Source: Bacteroidales bacterium M3 (GTDB taxonomy: Bacteria > Bacteroidota > Bacteroidia > Bacteroidales > Muribaculaceae). From it: a DNA stretch of 64,000 nucleotides. A model generated the notes under the pieces. That model was not told the DNA's origin and made no database searches. It worked only from the letters and a program-made list of their open reading frames with translations. Within the stretch, counting starts at the first letter, position 1, and each line of letters opens with the position of its first letter. The stretch covers positions 10,451 through 74,450 of the forward strand of contig LUJN01000019.1 in the NCBI GenBank assembly GCA_001689445.1. Reading direction: 5' to 3'. Below, in pieces: positions 61,348 through 64,000 of this stretch. The position numbers and the translations under genes are program-made.

Positions 61348-61989
61348 TCATTTCCTGCCAAAGTCAGCGGGAATCTCACCCCAACGCTCTGTGTCCCACT
61401 TTATGATGCGGTTGGTCCACGTGTTTGCGGCAAGCCATGCGTTTGCACGCTCCACCATCTCCAACAGTCGTTTGTTGCGCGGCGTGGGCTTCAGTTGGGT
61501 CTTGCTGTGGCGGTCGCGCACCCAGGCCTGCGCCGTGCGGCTGTCAGAGTAGATTGGCACTGAGCCACGCCCCGTTTTCTTCAGCAAGGCAAGTGCGTGC
61601 ACAAGGGCCAGGAACTCGCCGACATTGTTGGTGCCGTCCTCCAACGGCCCCACATGGAATATCACCTCCCCCGTACGCACATTGACACCCCGATATTCCA
61701 CGGGCCCCGGATTGCGCGAACATGCCGCATCGACCGCGATGCTGTCGAGCACAATCTCTGGAAAAGCCTCGTAGTTGACAACCGTAGGACGATGGGACGC
61801 TATAGCCTTGAGAAGTCCCATATGCTCCGACGGGTCACCCCTATAGGCCCGCGTGGCATCCTCAAGTGTCGGGAAACTGCGGTATTTCGCCCCGGGGAAA
61901 CCCTCCACCTGCGCCTTGCACTCCTCCCAGGAGTCATATATGCCCGCATTATGACCGGCCCATACAACATAATATTTCCGTCCTGCCAT
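61348..61989 (-). CDS. rnhA: Ribonuclease HI with N-terminal caulimovirus-viroplasmin domain
   Basis: 213 residues. An N-terminal hybrid-binding domain (KYYVVWAGHNAGIYDSWEECKAQVEGFPGAKYRSF) precedes the RNase H fold with acidic residues in VDAACS, NNVGEFLAL, IYSDSRTA and the terminal PADF. Cuts RNA in RNA-DNA hybrids. Same layout as eukaryotic RNase H1 and common in Bacteroidetes. 10 bases after the alanine dehydrogenase-like gene's stop. Confidence 0.9.
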   Translation of the reverse strand: MAGRKYYVVWAGHNAGIYDSWEECKAQVEGFPGAKYRSFPTLEDATRAYRGDPSEHMGLLKAIASHRPTVVNYEAFPEIVLDSIAVDAACSRNPGPVEYRGVNVRTGEVIFHVGPLEDGTNNVGEFLALVHALALLKKTGRGSVPIYSDSRTAQAWVRDRHSKTQLKPTPRNKRLLEMVERANAWLAANTWTNRIIKWDTERWGEIPADFGRK

Positions 61990-61999
61990 TATATCTATC

Positions 62000-63166
62000 T
62001 TATGAAAGGGTTAAAAACAGCGAGATGTCAACACTCCGCAATCCTGCAGAGCGCGCCACCTTGGCATTGACAACCTTGCCCATGAAAGTCAACACCGCCC
62101 GCTGCACGCCCGGAGATGCCTTCAACAAGGATGTCATGCCGTCAAATGCCATTATATCCGAGAGCATGGAGACAAACAGGTTGCTCAATGCCATCGCGCC
62201 CGTACGCGGCACGGCATCGCCGGGTGTCACGTAGCACACCCGTCCCGCGCCGCATGTCGCCGCGCGTCCGTAGGCGACCTCCGACGCGTCCACCATTGGA
62301 AGCGACGGGAATGACGCACCTTTCTCCTGCCCGAGATCCATCACAATGACGCCGCGCTTCATCTCAGCGACTTCATCTGCCCCCACCACATAACGCGACA
62401 ACTCCTGCGCGGCAACCACGACATCGGCAGTGCGCAGCGCGTTGAGCAACACACGCGGATGGAGCACTGAAGTTATCACGCCGAGACCTATTTCTGCGGC
62501 AGCGGCACGCAGGCTGTAGGTGTCGTTGTCAAACATCCTGACTATCGCCCCGAGACCGGCTGCCGACTTCCCCACCGCACGCGCGGCGATACCCGAGCCG
62601 ATGACTGTGACCTCACACGGTATGACTCCCGCCACCCCGCCGAGCAATATACCCTTGTTGCGTGAGCGGTCGGCAAGCATAGAGGCTGCAAGCAAAGCGG
62701 CCGCACGTCCCTCGACCTCAGCCATCACATCGGCAAAGGGCTTGTGGCCATGTGTCCCCTCTACGAGATTAAGCGCCACAGATGTTATGCCGCGCTCGGC
62801 CAATGCCACAAGAACATCCCGCGTAAGGGCCGTCGCCCCGAGCCACCCGAGCCACAATGCTCCACGGTTCATGGCGGCAATATCACACTTCCCGAGTGGG
62901 GGCATATGTATCACTATGTCACATTTCAGAGCCTCCGCACGCTCTACAATAGCCGCGCCCACCCTGACAAAACTATTGTCGCTGTAATGTATCGGCGCGG
63001 CGGCATCATGCTCCACCTTCACCGAATATCCGTTTGAGACCAACATCTCCACCCCTTCGGGCGTAAGGGGAAAGCCCTCGGCTCCCCGCTCCTTACATGC
63101 GAGGATGCCTACCGACAGCTCCCTGTGTCCTGTAGCTACAGCACAGGGACACTCCTGTGGAGTCAT
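62000..63166 (-). CDS. Alanine dehydrogenase/PNT-family protein
   Basis: 388 residues from the Met at 63166, chosen because AAGGTGA lies 4 bases before it and the frame upstream overlaps the shikimate kinase gene. The N-terminal domain GILACKERGAEGFPLTPEGVEMLVSNGYSVKVE and the nucleotide-binding part VTVIGSGIAARAVGKSAAGLGAIVRMFD match alanine dehydrogenase and the alpha chain of proton-translocating transhydrogenase. The protein lacks an obvious PNT membrane part. Exact substrate uncertain. Tightly linked behind aroK. Confidence 0.8.
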   Translation of the reverse strand: MTPQECPCAVATGHRELSVGILACKERGAEGFPLTPEGVEMLVSNGYSVKVEHDAAAPIHYSDNSFVRVGAAIVERAEALKCDIVIHMPPLGKCDIAAMNRGALWLGWLGATALTRDVLVALAERGITSVALNLVEGTHGHKPFADVMAEVEGRAAALLAASMLADRSRNKGILLGGVAGVIPCEVTVIGSGIAARAVGKSAAGLGAIVRMFDNDTYSLRAAAAEIGLGVITSVLHPRVLLNALRTADVVVAAQELSRYVVGADEVAEMKRGVIVMDLGQEKGASFPSLPMVDASEVAYGRAATCGAGRVCYVTPGDAVPRTGAMALSNLFVSMLSDIMAFDGMTSLLKASPGVQRAVLTFMGKVVNAKVARSAGLRSVDISLFLTLS

Positions 63167-63167
63167 T

Positions 63168-63722
63168 TCACCTTTCATCATCCGATTGTTTTGCGTCCAG
63201 TCCAAACTGACGAATAAATCTCCCGGCAGTCTCCCCTATTTCACATTCGTTCTCCAGCAAGTCGGCCTCAAACCTGTCGCCTGCACGCTCATAGAATGGC
63301 CGACGCGCCGCCAAAGCCTCGATGATAAACGCGCGTAGCTCCTCGTCACTCTTGCCTGCTATAAGCGGCCTCTTGTACCGCCCTCTCATGAGACGCGAGT
63401 GCAGCCTGTCAAGCGATGCGTCAAGAAATACCGTGCGGCCGCAACTGTTCATATACTCCATATTGTCAAAGAAACATGGTGTTCCCCCGCCGCAAGCCAC
63501 AATCACATCCTCAAACGCCCCCACCTCGTGGAGCATCTGACGCTCTATCTTGCGGAAACCATCCTCCCCCTTCTCGGCAAATATATCCTTCACAGTCTTG
63601 CAATACCTCGCCTCTATATAATGGTCAAGATCGATAAACTGTTGTCCTGTCATACGTCCCACAGTGCGTCCCATGGTCGACTTGCCACAGCCCATATAGC
63701 CGATAAGAAAAAGCGGTTTCAT
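63168..63722 (-). CDS. aroK: Shikimate kinase
   Basis: 184 residues. P-loop GYMGCGKST (8-16), shikimate-binding FIDLDHYIE and GEDGFRKIE, ACGGGTPC, and the LID region MRGRYKRPL. Phosphorylates shikimate in aromatic amino acid synthesis. First gene of a minus-strand unit with the alanine dehydrogenase-like protein and rnhA, each within a few bases. Promoter box at 63766-63773. Confidence 0.95.
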   Translation of the reverse strand: MKPLFLIGYMGCGKSTMGRTVGRMTGQQFIDLDHYIEARYCKTVKDIFAEKGEDGFRKIERQMLHEVGAFEDVIVACGGGTPCFFDNMEYMNSCGRTVFLDASLDRLHSRLMRGRYKRPLIAGKSDEELRAFIIEALAARRPFYERAGDRFEADLLENECEIGETAGRFIRQFGLDAKQSDDER

Positions 63723-63765
63723 CTCTTAGGTCAATTAACAATGCCGCATTATCGCGACACCACCG

Positions 63766-63773
63766 CAAAAATA
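63766..63773 (-). promoter_or_regulatory. -7 box of aroK operon
   Basis: Minus-strand TATTTTTG, 43 bases before the aroK start. Confidence 0.65.
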
Positions 63774-63784
63774 CAAAAAATAGT

Positions 63785-63828
63785 TGAGCTGTAATAGCCA
63801 TTATAGCTATGATAGCCATTACAGCTGT
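63785..63828 (+). repeat. 9-mer array, TAGCCATTA/TAGCTATGA type
   Basis: Units of 9 (TGTAATAGC, CATTATAGC, TATGATAGC, CATTACAGC) that also form a palindrome. Lies between the aroK promoter and the rRNA terminator; related to 61302-61330. Confidence 0.65.
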
Positions 63829-63842
63829 AATGGTGGGGGCAT

Positions 63843-63883
63843 AAAAAAGTGACCGTCCGGAGGGACTCGGTCCTTCCGGGCGG
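63843..63883 (-). terminator. Intrinsic terminator of the rRNA operon
   Basis: Read on the minus strand: CCGCCCGGAAGGA, loop CCGAG, TCCCTCCGGACGG, then TCAC and TTTTTT. A 13-bp stem directly downstream of 5S rRNA. Confidence 0.85.
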
Positions 63884-63888
63884 CCTTA

Positions 63889-63996
<108 letters not shown>

Positions 63997-64000
63997 ATAT

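Noticed and set aside
63782..63840. Possible attachment site or tRNA-like palindrome next to the rRNA operon
   Set aside because: No tRNA features; the pattern is explained by the period-9 array.

Overview
The window looks like chromosome of a Bacteroidales bacterium of moderately high GC, probably a Muribaculaceae-type gut organism. The order is well supported; the family is inference. Evidence: Bacteroidota -7 promoter boxes (TAnnTTTG) precede many genes; there are lipoproteins with acidic residues just after the lipobox Cys, BspA-type leucine-rich repeat proteins, DUF3244 and DUF1573 proteins, PepSY-like secreted proteins, a sigma-54 activator/LptE/TPR/SecG neighbourhood, and secreted proteins ending in T9SS-like beta tails. 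No tRNA, CRISPR array or transposase was recognised.

Layout. 1-3.6 kb: the end of a secreted protein, then a minus-strand cassette of hexapeptide acyltransferase, acyl carrier protein, AMP-ligase and SDR reductase, probably making and transferring an acyl group to a surface glycan. 3.9-12.7 kb: an acyltransferase, the sigma-54 activator-lptE-TPR-secG operon, an rRNA m5C methyltransferase, an AAA ATPase, a repeat lipoprotein and a SlyD-type isomerase. 12.7-18.2 kb: RND efflux operon (adaptor, pump, TolC). 18.4-23.5 kb: rsmA-mgtE and lutABC. 23.6-31 kb: small secreted proteins, an ATPase plus nuclease-like two-gene unit, a candidate small RNA or leader with its own terminator, a large AT-rich LRR protein and an orphan protein. 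31-36 kb: carboxynorspermidine dehydrogenase-like enzyme, a complete DpnII/MboI-type restriction-modification operon, a zinc-ribbon protein and mscL. 36-46 kb: starch-binding-type secreted protein, gapA, a TPR membrane sensor, a frameshifted DUF3244 gene, two lipoproteins and two LRR proteins. 46-58 kb: trmB, mrp, an S24 repressor-like regulator, mutS, recA, meaB, DUF1573 proteins and aminopeptidase C. 58-64 kb: TPR histidine kinase, AraC regulator, RNase HI, alanine dehydrogenase-like protein, shikimate kinase and the 5S rRNA end of a minus-strand rRNA operon.

The most unusual layer is non-coding. Four dispersed repeat classes occur: (i) palindromes with a constant TGTAGGG end and a variable self-complementary core, often as inverted pairs; (ii) a roughly 90-bp double-hairpin element in three copies with a structure-conserving variable stem; (iii) composite arrays of 9-bp units (CCTATTAGC-type then CCTTAAAGA-type), all on the + strand, some of them read in frame inside proteins; (iv) short AGCTATAAT-type 9-mer arrays. 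The best candidates for undescribed systems are the ATPase/nuclease-like pair at 24.9-26.9 kb, the terminator-ended leader RNA at 27.07-27.26 kb, and the in-frame repeat insertions.
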